NCBI GenBank assembly: GCA_010093685.1 | Contig: MU006229.1 | Coordinates: 837,271-901,270 of the forward strand | Source: Ophiobolus disseminans | Lineage: Eukaryota; Ascomycota; Dothideomycetes; Pleosporales; Phaeosphaeriaceae | Length of the DNA stretch: 64,000 bases | Reading direction: 5' to 3' | Shown here: positions 33,711 through 44,480 of the stretch, one piece after another | Layout of the letters: each line of letters opens with the position of its first letter | How positions within the stretch are numbered: the stretch's first letter is position 1 | The notes under the pieces: model-generated | Seen by the model: only the letters and a program-made list of their open reading frames with translations | What the model was told of the DNA's origin: nothing | Database searches by the model: none | Made by a program: the position numbers and the translations under genes

Positions 33711-35555
33711 ATGGACAACGAACCGATCCCGGACCACTACAAGGCCCTGGGCCTCGACAAGACGTGCGACACAGAAGCAGTCAAGAAGGCCCACCGCAAG
33801 CTGGTCCTCCACTGCCACCCCGACAAGGTCAAGGACACGGACCCCCTGAAGGAGGAGAAGCAGACGCAGTTCCACGTCGTGCAGAAGGCGTACGAGGTGC
33901 TGACTGATGCAAAAGAGAGGGCCAAATATGAAGCGCTCCTAACGCTCCAAACACTGCGGAGGGAGAAGCTCGCAAGGGGCGGCGCTGATCCAAGCCGCGA
34001 GAAGACTGCACGCTTCGACGTCCGCACGGCTGGCGGCGGTGCCACATACCAGGCGACCGGACCCCCGCGATACGCCACCGAGGAGCGCAGGCCGTCGCGC
34101 GCATACGACGAGGACGACAAGTACTATGATGATCGCGATCGCGAACGGGAGCGCGACCGCCCACGTGCCAGCACTCGCAGCAAGTATGACACATACGACG
34201 CATATCCCAAGCCGGGCTCGTCGCCACGCACCGAGAAGGAGTCATCACGGACCGCCAAAGCCACTGCCGAACGGAGTCGCGCCGACCGCAACAAGGCGCG
34301 TGACAAGGAGGACCGTCGCGAGCGCAAGTTCGTCTCCGTCGACAGCGAATCATCCGAGCCAGACGAGAAGACCCGCCACGAAGCAGGCTACAAGCGCCGC
34401 AGCCAAGAGGATGAGGCGCAGAGACAGCGACAGGCTGCAGATGCCCGCCGCAAGGCAGACGACCGCCGCTCCTACGAAGACACACGTAAGACAGACGACC
34501 GCCGCTCGTACGAAGACTCGCGCTACGGCGCCAGTCCGACCGCCCGCAAGCTGAGCACGCAGGAAGAGGAGGCCATTCGCTACCTGCACAAGTCCCGCGC
34601 CCAGGTCGAGGAGGCGATCCGTCCAACACCAGCCCGGGCTGCATCGCGCGACTACTATGGAGAGAGCCGCCCGTCGCGCAAGGAGTCTTCCCGCCCAGAG
34701 ACCGTTCGCAGGTCGTCGGCTCGACCAAAGGACCGCGTCTCCTCCTCGTCCGGTCGCGATAAGGGCTACCCCGAAATAGTCTCGTGGGGCGAAGACGAAG
34801 GCTCCTCCAGGCGACCTCCCACCCTCAAGGCACACAACTCGTCGCCTGCCAACATCGAGGTCCCGTCGTCGCGCAGCATGCCCCAACGCTCATACACCAC
34901 CGCCGAGCCATCAACCCGCGACCACCGCTCATCCACCTCGCCCCCCGGCCTACTGCGCGCCCAGACCATGCCCACCAAGGCCGTCCCACCCAATGCGCAT
35001 CCGTCCTCGCGAAGCAAACCCGCCACCGTCTCCCGCCCGTCCATGCTCCGCGAACAAATGATGCCCGAGCACACCCTGGACCACGAATACGCAACCGTCC
35101 CACCACCGCAGTCCGCCTCCAAACCCAGCACAAAATACTACCACTACCCGACCCCGAACGGCAGCGTCCCGCTCCGCCCCGAAGACATCTCCAACTCCGG
35201 CCACCGCACCATCGTCCGCGAACCCGAACGCACGCGCAAACACTCCCCCGACCCCCTGTTCTCGCGTCCCCCCATCGGCGCCAACCGCCCCTCGGAAGCA
35301 AACATCAAATCTACAGTTTCTCCGGGCCGCACGTCGTCTCGCCACGCTTCGCCTGAGCGCGGCCGCTTGTACGGCGAAGTTCGACCGCGTGTTACACGCC
35401 AGAATAGCTATGCGCCTAGCGACGTGCAGTATGCGCACAAGTATGGCCCTGAAGATGTTAGATGGGCCCCGCGCAAGGGCGAGAATGAGAGTTCGCGAGG
35501 CTTTGAGGGCGGGAGTAAGCCTGCTTTCTTGAGGACGGCAACGTATGCCTATTAG
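33711..35555 (+). CDS. J-domain (DnaJ/Hsp40) protein with disordered tail
   Basis: A single exon of 614 aa. The J domain covers residues ~8-75 (DHYKALGLDKTCDTEAVKKA, HPD at 36-38, then VQKAYEVLTDAKERAKYE). The HPD loop is intact, so it should stimulate Hsp70 ATPase. The remaining ~540 residues are Arg/Ser/Lys/Asp-rich and disordered. Near residues 243-270 a short tandem repeat (ADDRRSYEDTRKT / DDRRSYEDSRYG) occurs. There is no Cys-rich zinc domain, so this is a class C J protein. A charged, RS-like tail could suggest a nuclear or RNA-related role, which is inference only. The high-GC codon bias leaves several other frames open across this gene. Confidence 0.9.
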   Translation: MDNEPIPDHYKALGLDKTCDTEAVKKAHRKLVLHCHPDKVKDTDPLKEEKQTQFHVVQKAYEVLTDAKERAKYEALLTLQTLRREKLARGGADPSREKTARFDVRTAGGGATYQATGPPRYATEERRPSRAYDEDDKYYDDRDRERERDRPRASTRSKYDTYDAYPKPGSSPRTEKESSRTAKATAERSRADRNKARDKEDRRERKFVSVDSESSEPDEKTRHEAGYKRRSQEDEAQRQRQAADARRKADDRRSYEDTRKTDDRRSYEDSRYGASPTARKLSTQEEEAIRYLHKSRAQVEEAIRPTPARAASRDYYGESRPSRKESSRPETVRRSSARPKDRVSSSSGRDKGYPEIVSWGEDEGSSRRPPTLKAHNSSPANIEVPSSRSMPQRSYTTAEPSTRDHRSSTSPPGLLRAQTMPTKAVPPNAHPSSRSKPATVSRPSMLREQMMPEHTLDHEYATVPPPQSASKPSTKYYHYPTPNGSVPLRPEDISNSGHRTIVREPERTRKHSPDPLFSRPPIGANRPSEANIKSTVSPGRTSSRHASPERGRLYGEVRPRVTRQNSYAPSDVQYAHKYGPEDVRWAPRKGENESSRGFEGGSKPAFLRTATYAY

Positions 35556-37979
35556 GATGCTGGATACCCATTATCTGGACTGTTTTTGGGCGACTTCGAT
35601 TGAAGTCGAATTTGATTTTCCTGGCGTTTTTCTGGAACGTATTTTCTTTCCTGTGTGGATACTCATGGCACACCATCTCTCGGCGCTGCAAGCGCTGCTT
35701 GCGTCGAGGTGCGTCTTTTTTCTTTTCTCTACAAGCTACGACTTCAAACTCGTACCTTTTTTCTTGTATATCGCTTGAATGGATGAATTGAATGACAGTC
35801 TACGTCACTCGTTTCTTGTCTCTTGTGAAATGTAGTTTACACACATCACAGCACTCGTTTTACACTACTTGGGCATCTAGGCAGGGAATTTGGTATATTC
35901 GCATCCTCGGCGTTGAGGGTTTTAGCTATGCGCATCTCTAGCGGCAGGCATTTGTCCGTCGGTACATTCGTTGTAACAGCACGACTGCGGATATATGATA
36001 CCTTTTTACGATTTTCGGTCTTTGGACGGGTTCAGGTTGGATGAATTTAGTATGTAGCATGTTACAATGCAATGCCAAAACAATTCAATTCAATTCAAAA
36101 ATACTCTGAACCATCTCCATCCCCTCCTCTTCCCTCCTCCCCTCCTTCCACTCCATCTCCATCTCCTACCCTCCACCCTTCCACTCCTTCATCACTGACG
36201 TACGTAAGAACGGAAATCAGCCTCGCACCACATACCCCTCTTGCGTAATATATTATCTTACGCGCTTCTCGCATGTCGCCCTGTATCCATCTCTACCCTA
36301 CGTCTATGGATCGGATAATCTACATAGTCTATCTTACACTCAAACCCTGCATCGGGAATAGGTCTGTGAGTGGGTCGGGTAATCTACCCTACGTATCTTA
36401 CATCTTACCCTTACGCCCAGTGTTTTGGGGCTGACGTTATCTTCGCTAGGGATGTGTGTTCGGTACTTTACCCTAATTTACGAACGACATTTTCGGGTCT
36501 TCTGGTTGATTGTGCGTAGGGCGGGTTTGGACAAGGTTGTGTAGTGTGAGATGTAATGGAGAACGGGGCGAGGGGGGCCGGACTACGAGGCGGAGCGGGG
36601 CACATTTGTAGGATCGGGGACGGAGTTCGCTTAGGTGGCTTTGGGCTTTGGGTGTGAGGCTGTGTGCCTGTATGTATCGAGACAAAGCTACATTTTGGAT
36701 GGGGTGGAGTTTGGGTGTTCAGCGGGAAGGGAGAATGTGCAGTTTTGCAGTGTGCTCAGTGCTGGGATGCCCAGGTGGGCTTTTTGCGCAGGGATGTGGA
36801 TACCTATGGACGATTTGGGGGCAGGGGAGGGCTCTGGAACGTGAATGTAATGACTTCTGATGAAAGTTCTGTGTGCGGACTCGTTGGTTCATCAGGGGAA
36901 GTGTGGATAGAGGTATTAAAATAGATCCTTTTGGTGTGCGGGCAGACGTTAGATTTTGTGCGCAAGGGCACAGTGTAAGGAAGGGCAAGGCCTTGCGCTT
37001 ATGATCTTGGTGTGTTAGAGGTATATCGTGCGGTAGAGGAAGTGAGGCTTGGTCAAGGGCAATATCTGGGGTCCGTCATGTCTTGTAGGGGCCAGATCTT
37101 GGGTCTACAATGTCTCAGATCCACAACTCAACATTGTCCGATCTGATCTGTAAGCCACGGTGAGGTAATCATCATATGTGTTCAACGTTGCCCTCGAATT
37201 TAGGCCTGTACTTATCGGCAAGTACAGATCTACTGCGTGACATGCTGCTGAATGTTGCATCCACGCTATGTGTGTCATATGGTCAATCGCATTCGGAGCT
37301 CGCCGCTACTATCAACTGTTCTCCAGCAACCTAAGCCCTTGCGAGATGCGATGGAGGCGCACGTTTAATGTGAATGCTAGATACTGCATGAGTGTGTATT
37401 GCGAGGACTTTGTCTTCCCATTGACACGATTACCTACGACTTTGCAAGCTCACCAGTCGATTCTTTCGTGAGGGTCTTCGTATGTTTGGTGCCCTATCCT
37501 TGCGTAATTTTCGCGGAGAAACCAGTCAATGTCCAGGTGCTGCCATGGAGGACCACAGCAGGGCGTGTGTATATTCGTCCCCCAGGTTCATGGCGTTGGT
37601 GTAGAAACTAAGTGGAAGGGCATGCTCACGGCGGCCTTATCTCGACTGCGCTAGCCAACTTCAACCACCGACACCACCTCAGCCTCGCAGACCGGGGCGA
37701 CTTGCCCCGCCAGCTGAAGGAGCTGATATGCTGCCTGGTGGCGATTTGATATATAGCTAATTTGTAGCACTGATCTTGACGCAGCAGACATTGCACGAAC
37801 GAACTTAGTATTCTCGACGTACGCCTGAACGCGACGCGACCAGATAATCGCGACAGCATCGACGAGTATCTTGGTGCATTTCACGACATCATCAGCCTCA
37901 AATCTGTTAGTACACACACCCCTCCTCCCCTTGCAACACAGCTAACATCCCCCCAGCTCCCCATCCCGACCCACCCAAA
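35556..37979. other. gene-poor region with simple sequence
   Basis: 2.4 kb without a convincing gene. It holds a pyrimidine-rich stretch at 36112-36190, a short CAATT repeat near 36085, and two copies of TCTACCCTACGT at about 36293 and 36386 within T/C-rich sequence. A likely 5'-untranslated intron of the next gene lies at 37906-37956 (GTTAGT donor, GCTAAC branch, CCCCCCAG acceptor). Confidence 0.45.
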
Positions 37980-38324
37980 ATGTCACCCCCCTCCATCCTA
38001 AGCGCCTTCCTCTCCGTAACCCCCCTCGAGCCCGTCCTCGTCTTCCCGTCCTCCGAAGACGCTGCACTCTTCCAATCTCGCTGCAAGCAAGGCCGCATCA
38101 TCTCCTCCGAGCGCCCCAACTGGGTCTACCTGCCCCTTCCACCCGGCTTGCTGCGCGTGCGCACAGCGCGAGAGGGCGACGTGGCGTTTGACTTTGAGAG
38201 CGAGCGCGCGGCGGGGGACTTTGATAGGAGTATCAAGGGCCTGGGCAGGGTGTATGAGAATCCGAGGGGCGAGAGGGGTTGGGAGAAGTGTGTGTATTTG
38301 GGGAGGGTTAGGGAGTTTAAGTGA
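37980..38324 (+). CDS. small conserved-looking hypothetical protein
   Basis: 114 aa, start in good context (CCAAAATGTC), preceded by a plausible 5'-untranslated intron at 37906-37956. The peptide (LEPVLVFPSSEDAALFQSRC; then GWEKCVYLGRVREFK at the end) has mixed hydrophobic/charged composition, with a compact alpha/beta look and no signal peptide or membrane segment. The codon pattern looks coding. I do not recognise a family. Confidence 0.6.
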   Translation: MSPPSILSAFLSVTPLEPVLVFPSSEDAALFQSRCKQGRIISSERPNWVYLPLPPGLLRVRTAREGDVAFDFESERAAGDFDRSIKGLGRVYENPRGERGWEKCVYLGRVREFK

Positions 38325-39053
38325 GGTGGGCGAGAGGTGTGCGGAAGGTAGAGATCAGGTAGGCTGCGCTACTGTTGGAAGTATAGAAGCGTTAGGAGAA
38401 CGTTCTATATTGTGATGTCCCAGCCATGCCGACGATATTGTTGCTCAGTGGGTGCTTTGATCGCTTCGTATTCTCTCTTGCTGGTGTCTTCCGTATTTCC
38501 GTCTAAAACATCCTGTTTTAGTTTCTAGTTCAGTGGTGCCGAGATGTCTTCACGTACCTGGATCGGTTTCTCACTTGCTCAAGGCTGTATCCGCTAGTTT
38601 CTCGCATCTGCGACAGTCACTCTTGTTTCTCCGTCAATGTCTCGCACAGGCAACTCTCCACGTTTGCTCTATCTTCACGGCAGTTCGGTTGTGGCGACAG
38701 CAACACCCGTAGTTCTGGTTGAGTGTTTCCCTGCATCCATGGTTTGAAAGCGGAGCCTGTACAGCCTCACATTACTCTGCATTTCACTGTCACGTCGCAC
38801 ATGAGTACGCGCGCCGCCAGCTCTACCCATCATCACTTCCTAAACAACGTAGGTGGAACTGTTCGCGCTTTCCGTCACTCTCCAACGCGCCAGCGACCCT
38901 GACAACAAGCCTTGGCGCCCTTGATAATTATCACTCGCACCACGACCGTTCGCCTCATCACACATTATCGCTCGCATTCTTCACACCCATTGGGACTATC
39001 GTTTACCCAACCAAACAGTCCATAACAAATAGCCTTACCCCTTCATCGCCGAA
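38325..39053. other. intergenic region
   Basis: No gene seen. The right half should be the promoter and 5' untranslated region of the unknown gene that follows. Confidence 0.4.
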
Positions 39054-40133
39054 ATGTCGGACTCTGGTAGCGACAATTCCACGCCAGGGCGCAACCGACA
39101 CAGGCTCACTGGCTTCCCACTGACCACTCGCTCTATCCGTCGGGCTACCACTAGCGGAACCCAGGAAATTCAGCGTCTACAGAACGAACTTGCAGCCCTG
39201 CATCGCACGGTTGATCGGAGACACGCGAGAGAATTTGCAAGTGATACAATATTGATGGATATGCGTGAATATCCTGACCCTGAAACCTACATGGCAGAAG
39301 CACAGTTGCAAGAAGCGAGAGCTCTGGTGTCGCAAGCACAGTCGCAAGCAAAAGCGCAGGCCGCATCACAGATGAAGCCTGTTGTTACCATCGTATCGGC
39401 TCTACCCCCGACCACGTACATGGACGAGGAGGACAAGACGCCAAAGTCGCTCGGATACCTCAAAGCACAACATGCCGCCCTCGATCGTCTGAATAAGAAC
39501 GCCGCGGACCAGCTCACTGCATCAGTTGCATGCGGGCTAACGCAGAGCATCGATCCGAATACCCAGGAGCCCACTGCTGCAGAGGCGCTGCGCTTGTGCT
39601 TCTACATGCGCTCAATCGGCTACGACGTGTACCACGAGATCGAAGATAAAACGCAGTCCCTGACCCTGTACATCGTGAACCAGCGATCGCACATCCGTAG
39701 CCGCAAATACGACCGCCCATACTGGCACCAGAACTTCTCCACCAACCAGACGCACGCCCTGTTCATGTCCACCACACGCGCCTCGCGGAGAAATGCAATC
39801 ACCTTCCCCGCGGACCGCGAGGAACCCCAAGACATACTCGCCCGGGCCCAAGCTGCTCTCCGCAATATACCGGACTCGGAAGATCTCCAGGAGCCACAAC
39901 CAGAAGGTGATGAGGCCCCGCCCGAAAACCCCCGCACAGCCCTCGAAACCGCCTACGCGCACGCCGAAGCCAGTCTGAACGCCGAATTCGAAAACCCAGG
40001 TTCAAACCCAGAGTACGTCCCCACAACCCCTGTGAAGGCATATAGCATCTGCTAACCCGTGTCCAGAGCCGTCGAGTCAAGGATCGCCGAAATGGAGGCT
40101 ATTCGCCTCCAGATTGCGGATCTACCTGAATAG
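39054..40133 (+). CDS. unknown protein, apparently cut short by TAG
   Basis: Two exons, 39054-40012 and 40067-40133, encode 341 aa; the 54-nt intron has a GTACGT donor, GCTAAC branch point and CCAG acceptor. Residues ~40-60 and ~80-110 are helical and Gln/Ala-rich (AQLQEARALVSQAQSQAKAQ), probably coiled coil. A central part (~residues 150-250) has conserved-looking RLCFYMRSIGYDVYHEIEDK. The C-terminus is acidic. After TAG at 40131-40133 the same frame continues for 47 sense codons (RSETPEESPPGEGDAWMDVD..., TGA at 40275-40277) with the same acidic character. So the stop is probably a nonsense change, an assembly error, or a readthrough site. No family was recognised. Array 2 begins 400 bp downstream. 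Confidence 0.65.
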
Positions 40134-40556
40134 CGCTCGGAAACGCCTGAAGAGTCTCCGCCGGGTGAAGGCGATGCCTGGATGGATGTAGATGACGGCG
40201 AGTGGTTGCCTGTGGATGATGACGCTCAGCATATTAACGTGCGTGAGTTTTCGCTCCCTGGCGGTGAGTTGGATTGAGTTTGGGCGGCTGGATGAAAATT
40301 GGTGGACGGATGTGGTGCGAGTGTTTTAGGCGTGTGGTGCGGTTGGATAGTGAGGTTGATAGACTGTTCGTTTTAGGATGTGGAATGGCGATAAACTGCC
40401 GGTAGACACTGTTCTTGTGACTGTGTGGGGAATTTGTGATTTGAGTGCCTCAATCGATTCGCGATACTGATGGATGAGAGGGAGTGATGCGTATATGTAC
40501 GGCGATAGACGTGCTGCGGTACCGCGCGTTTGAATGGCGATCACGTGGAGATGGGG

Positions 40557-40564
40557 TATATAAA
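40557..40564 (+). promoter_or_regulatory. array 2 TATA box (first unit)
   Basis: TATATAAA followed by a T/C-rich stretch and ATG at 40647, 90 bp downstream, opening a 74-codon frame that begins MSSFSRVQNV. A CACGTG E-box lies 14 bp upstream, at about 40542. Confidence 0.5.
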
Positions 40565-42183
40565 CTCTTTTCGCTCTTGGTCTTTCGTTGCTCATTACAC
40601 ACCCCGCTTCTGCGATACTCTTCAAAACACTGTAACGCAAGACGTAATGTCTTCTTTTTCGCGCGTCCAAAACGTTCAACGATCCCCTGGAATGTCCTGC
40701 GCTTCTGGCACTCCGAAACCTACCCCTTCCGTGTCCATGTGCCCTCTGAGGCCCCCGAGAAAGCTCGAAACTAGGTTCATGCATCGATATGTCCTGCGTT
40801 TCGCAGAAAGCCACTGGATATCCTGGAATGGCTGTCGAGAAACGCAACAACAACATTTACATGACTGAGAAGACCGAAATTCAGTCACATCCTGTTGATG
40901 CTCGGCGCTTTGTGCGAGATGGAGGGTATAAAGCCTCCACCCTCCCTCTCCTTCTCTACATCGCACTCTATGCTTTGTGCACCAAATATTCCTACGCAAA
41001 GTAACATGTCGGCTTCGTTGTTCAAAAACGCAAAACCGATGCCTGATATCCTGTCCGCGCTTGAAGTCGCCGCCAATCGAATACATGGGTCTCGAACTCG
41101 CCAGCGCTGTCTGCGCACAGTATGTAACCAAAATCAGGCCACGAGGATTTCATCTGGGTTCTGTCGTCAGCGAGCAAGTCGACAAGTTGTCTCAACCCTA
41201 CAGCCAAGTAAGCTCCTACACGCAACATTACTTAAAGTTTGGCCGTTATTGTAAAGAAACCTATGGTTGGCGACTTCATGTCCTAATGTCATGTAGCCGG
41301 GCAACTGGGTATATGAACCCTTCCTCTCCTCACCAACTCTCTTCTTCTTCATCACATACCGCATTTCTGTGCTCGAAAAAGAACAAAGGAGGGGAATTGT
41401 ATTGTGTTTCCTTTGGAAATCCAAAGAAGTACGTTCGATTGCCACGCATGGTCTTGCGACGTTGTGAGCCGCGGACTTCAAACAGTCAGGGAAGAGAAGC
41501 ATGAGTCATGCGACCAGAATGCGCAAGAGGGTTACGATGTGAGACTCTGGAGATTGCGACGGAATCGATGGATGAAGGTGTCTGCGTGCTGTAGAAGGAG
41601 ATGAATGCAATGTCGAGGAAAGAGGTACTCAAAGTTGGTATGGCAGTCTAGCAGAGATCGACGCCATAGAGGCTCGAGTGTTTAATACTCTTGACTTTCC
41701 TTGATACTTCTTCTTCCAAAACACACTGCGATTCGTTAGTCTAAAGATGGCGCCAAACTGATCATGTTTTTCGGCCAAGTCGAAAGTTCTATCACAACCT
41801 GTACATGTTCTCTTTCTCCACCAGAACAACCTCAAAATACGTTGAGTGAGACCTCTCGAAATACGATACACGCGGATAGCATGGAGGTTGTGCTCGAAAT
41901 CGGCAGACCGCAAGGCACATTGTCCGGAGCGTGTATCGAGCCTGCACACTCAAAAGTTGCGAGTAGAAGGAATACACCCGCGACTTTTCTATGGGCAATT
42001 AGCAGCCTCCTTACATGAAAAGCCCTCGAGTGCGACGTTATGAGAAGAACACGCTTCCGAAGTTCTTAAGATAACTCTCATCATCCTAAACCGGCGGTAT
42101 AAATACTGTCTTGTGCTCCGCTGGTCTACTTCCTCACAACACAACTGTATCGTCGTTTCTCTAAACACTAAGCGCACCTTTTC

Positions 42184-42330
42184 ATGTTTGCTTGCGTCCA
42201 AAAAGGACGTCACCTTGTTGTCATGTCTTCGTTCCAGGTCGCGGAACGTTCTTGTCATGAGAGAGCGGAGGAAGACGAGAGCGTCTCAAAGAGTTGTGCA
42301 ACCTATATATGCTTACGTCCAGAAGGCGTG
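42184..42330 (+). CDS. 48-aa mini-ORF of an array 2 unit
   Basis: A frame beginning MFACVQKGRH, 86 bp after the TATA box at 42098, with no similarity to neighbours beyond the first ~8 residues. It spans a second TATA-like site at 42304. It is listed to document the unit's coding potential; there is no evidence that it is translated. Confidence 0.15.
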
Positions 42331-42551
42331 TAAAAGAACGAAAATGCCACTACCCTGTCATATGCGGAGCTCATGCTCGCGTGAGCTTGCTTCGCTGGTT
42401 CCTGCGATCTACACCGCACCTGCTTTGCAAACTTTACAAGTAGCGATTCATGTCTTGCGCTTTGTTTCCTTCCGAAAACAACGTCGTGGCAATGCATGCC
42501 CTGTCTGCACTCAGAACCTCCTACGATTTCAGTGACGATCGCGTGCCAAAG

Positions 42552-42690
42552 AAGTCCATGAACTCATGGTCATGGGGTGCGGGGTATCTCGTGGACTTCC
42601 TAATCAGGAAGTCCACGAACTCATGGAGTGCGGGGTATCATGGGGTTCCCAACTCGGAAGCCCACGAGAACCATGACCACCATCCAGGAA
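42552..42690. repeat. ~50-bp tandem repeat inside array 2
   Basis: Two fairly good copies and a partial third start at the GAAGTCCATGAACTCATGG, GAAGTCCACGAACTCATGG and GAAGCCCACGAGAACCATG landmarks (about 42551, 42608 and 42657). A GTGCGGGGTATC block is shared by the first two. It sits within the array and looks like a local expansion of one CATG element. Confidence 0.8.
42589..42618. repeat. 13-bp perfect inverted repeat, 4-nt loop
   Basis: Left arm TCGTGGACTTCCT (42589-42601), loop AATC, right arm AGGAAGTCCACGA (42606-42618). The arms are perfectly complementary. It could form a stable hairpin in DNA or RNA, or be a bipartite protein-binding site. It straddles the junction between two tandem copies. 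Confidence 0.9.
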
Positions 42691-43032
42691 GCACGCTCGA
42701 GGCCAGAACAGAACATCTATCAATGTCTCTTCATGCCACGGCCGCTTCCTTACACCACGACTTCATTACCTCCTTCCAAAATCTGAATGGCAATGTTGTA
42801 TGTCCTGCGTGTCTCCAAATCGAGATCACGCTATGGAACGACGATTTCCAAGTCTCTTCGTCGAAAACACGAAAGCAAAACCAGGTCACCTGTTATGAAA
42901 AAAGTATATGTCATTCCTACATGTGATTGAGCTGGATGTCGAAAACGACAATGCGATCTGCCCATGACTCCTGCGGACTGGCATCGCGTATATATCCCGC
43001 TCTCACCCCCATAATGCCTCTGAGAAGTACTG

Positions 43033-43040
43033 TATATAAA
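43033..43040 (+). promoter_or_regulatory. array 2 TATA box
   Basis: TATATAAAGCTCGCCTC context. ATG at 43119 (86 bp) opens MSAFLQKYLS. Confidence 0.5.
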
Positions 43041-43364
43041 GCTCGCCTCGCACCAATCACTCTTGCTAATACCATCAAAACGTCTTGTAATTCTCCAAAA
43101 GCTCGTGAAGAAGAATTGATGTCTGCCTTTCTCCAAAAGTACTTGTCCCTATGGCATGACAACTTTCCGTTTTATGAAGTGCGCTACTAGCATATCCATA
43201 GACGAAGCAGAATGGCGTATACCCCGCGAAAAGAAATCAGTAGAGACACATGTTTCTGGTGGGAGGGAGTTGGCGCCTAGAAAGATGTCCTGCCTCGCTC
43301 CATGGCTTCTTTCGGCAAATCCGAGCATTCATTGAGTATGACTTTGAGCCGGTAGATTTGATGG

Positions 43365-43372
43365 TATATAAA
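43365..43372 (+). promoter_or_regulatory. array 2 TATA box
   Basis: TATATAAATCTCGCTCCCC context with a pyrimidine-rich start region. ATG at 43446 (81 bp) opens MTSCFSPKLE. Confidence 0.55.
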
Positions 43373-43634
43373 TCTCGCTCCCCTCTACTTACTCTTTCTC
43401 ACATCACGCCAACCCCTTCGATAAATCAAACCCTAAAAGAAGACCATGACATCCTGCTTCTCTCCAAAATTGGAAATCAACGTTCTGGATGACTTCGTCC
43501 AGCACTCCCATTCCCGCCACCAAAGGACAATTCTCCAGACCCGATGGCTCTCATTTCGAAATCCCTTTTCAGCAACTCCATGACAAAGGAAGGCTGCAGA
43601 ACATAGCACCTAAACAGCGCGCGGCTGCATGGCG

Positions 43635-43642
43635 TATATAAA
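43635..43642 (+). promoter_or_regulatory. array 2 TATA box
   Basis: TATATAAATCGCGCCTCCC context. ATG at 43721 (86 bp) opens MFCFYLKTTK. It lies 270 bp after the previous box. Confidence 0.55.
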
Positions 43643-43929
43643 TCGCGCCTCCCTCGACGTTCTCCTACTCACATTACAGCCACGACTTTCAGTTCTTCAA
43701 AACCTCTACTAGCTACTACGATGTTTTGCTTCTATCTGAAAACGACGAAGCAGCTCGCGAATGGCTGTGTCCAGTCCTCCCCCTCCCACCGCTAAAACGT
43801 AATCTTCCAGCACTCATGAACCTCCGTTCCAAATTCGTTTTCGACCACCTGATGGCAGTGGAAAACTCAAAAACATCAGACTTTGACAGCGCATGGCTGC
43901 AATTCTGTTTGTAACTTGGCTGTGCGGTG

Positions 43930-43936
43930 TATAAAG
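43930..43936 (+). promoter_or_regulatory. array 2 TATA box
   Basis: TATAAAGCTCGCC context. ATG at 44010 (80 bp), but the frame stops after three codons, although the CTTTCCAAAAG element is still present. The DNA element is kept where the frame is not. Confidence 0.5.
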
Positions 43937-44266
43937 CTCGCCTTGAGATACTTGCCCCTGTTCATGCCATCAGCACACTTTTCAGTTGATCAAAGTTGAT
44001 TGGAAGTTTATGGTGTCTTGATTCTTTCCAAAAGAATCCAAGAGATCGTCCGATGAGTGTGTCCAGACCACCTTCGCCACACCACCAAGATGATGACGAC
44101 GATGACACTATGAAGCGTCCAATTCGAAAGCGACGTTAAGCGTAATCATGACTGCGAGCCTTCCTGAAAGAAGTCTGTGGAAGAGACATGTTTGTGGCGC
44201 TCTCGCGGCGCCTTTCGACGATAGCGTAAATAAGTCGTCGCTCCCGCTTCTTCTCCTTCTTTCCCT

Positions 44267-44480
44267 TATCATGCTTTCTCGCCTTTCCAAAATCTTCCTC
44301 GAAATGTGTATGTCCTCCGAGACTTGCAAAGGGAAATACAAAAGGCGAATGGCTGCGTCCGCGGAAGTCGTTTCGTCGTAATTACTTCCCATCACTTGCC
44401 CTCGCCTCATCATGCTTTCCCGTCTTTCCAAAACAAGATTGATATTCAATCCATGTCCTTCTACGCTCCACAAGATGACG
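44267..44480 (+). repeat. pair of diverged direct repeats in array 2
   Basis: The element ATCATGCTTTC(T/C)CG(C/T)CTTTCCAAAA occurs at about 44268 and 44409, roughly 141 bp apart, with two differences. Each copy is followed by an ATGTCCT element (about 44319 and 44452). It gives a clean view of the conserved element sequence. Confidence 0.8.

Noticed and set aside
33737..35438. Long antisense frames over the J-domain gene
   Set aside because: High-GC codon bias of the real gene opens other frames; their products are Arg/Gly/Cys-rich with no domain.
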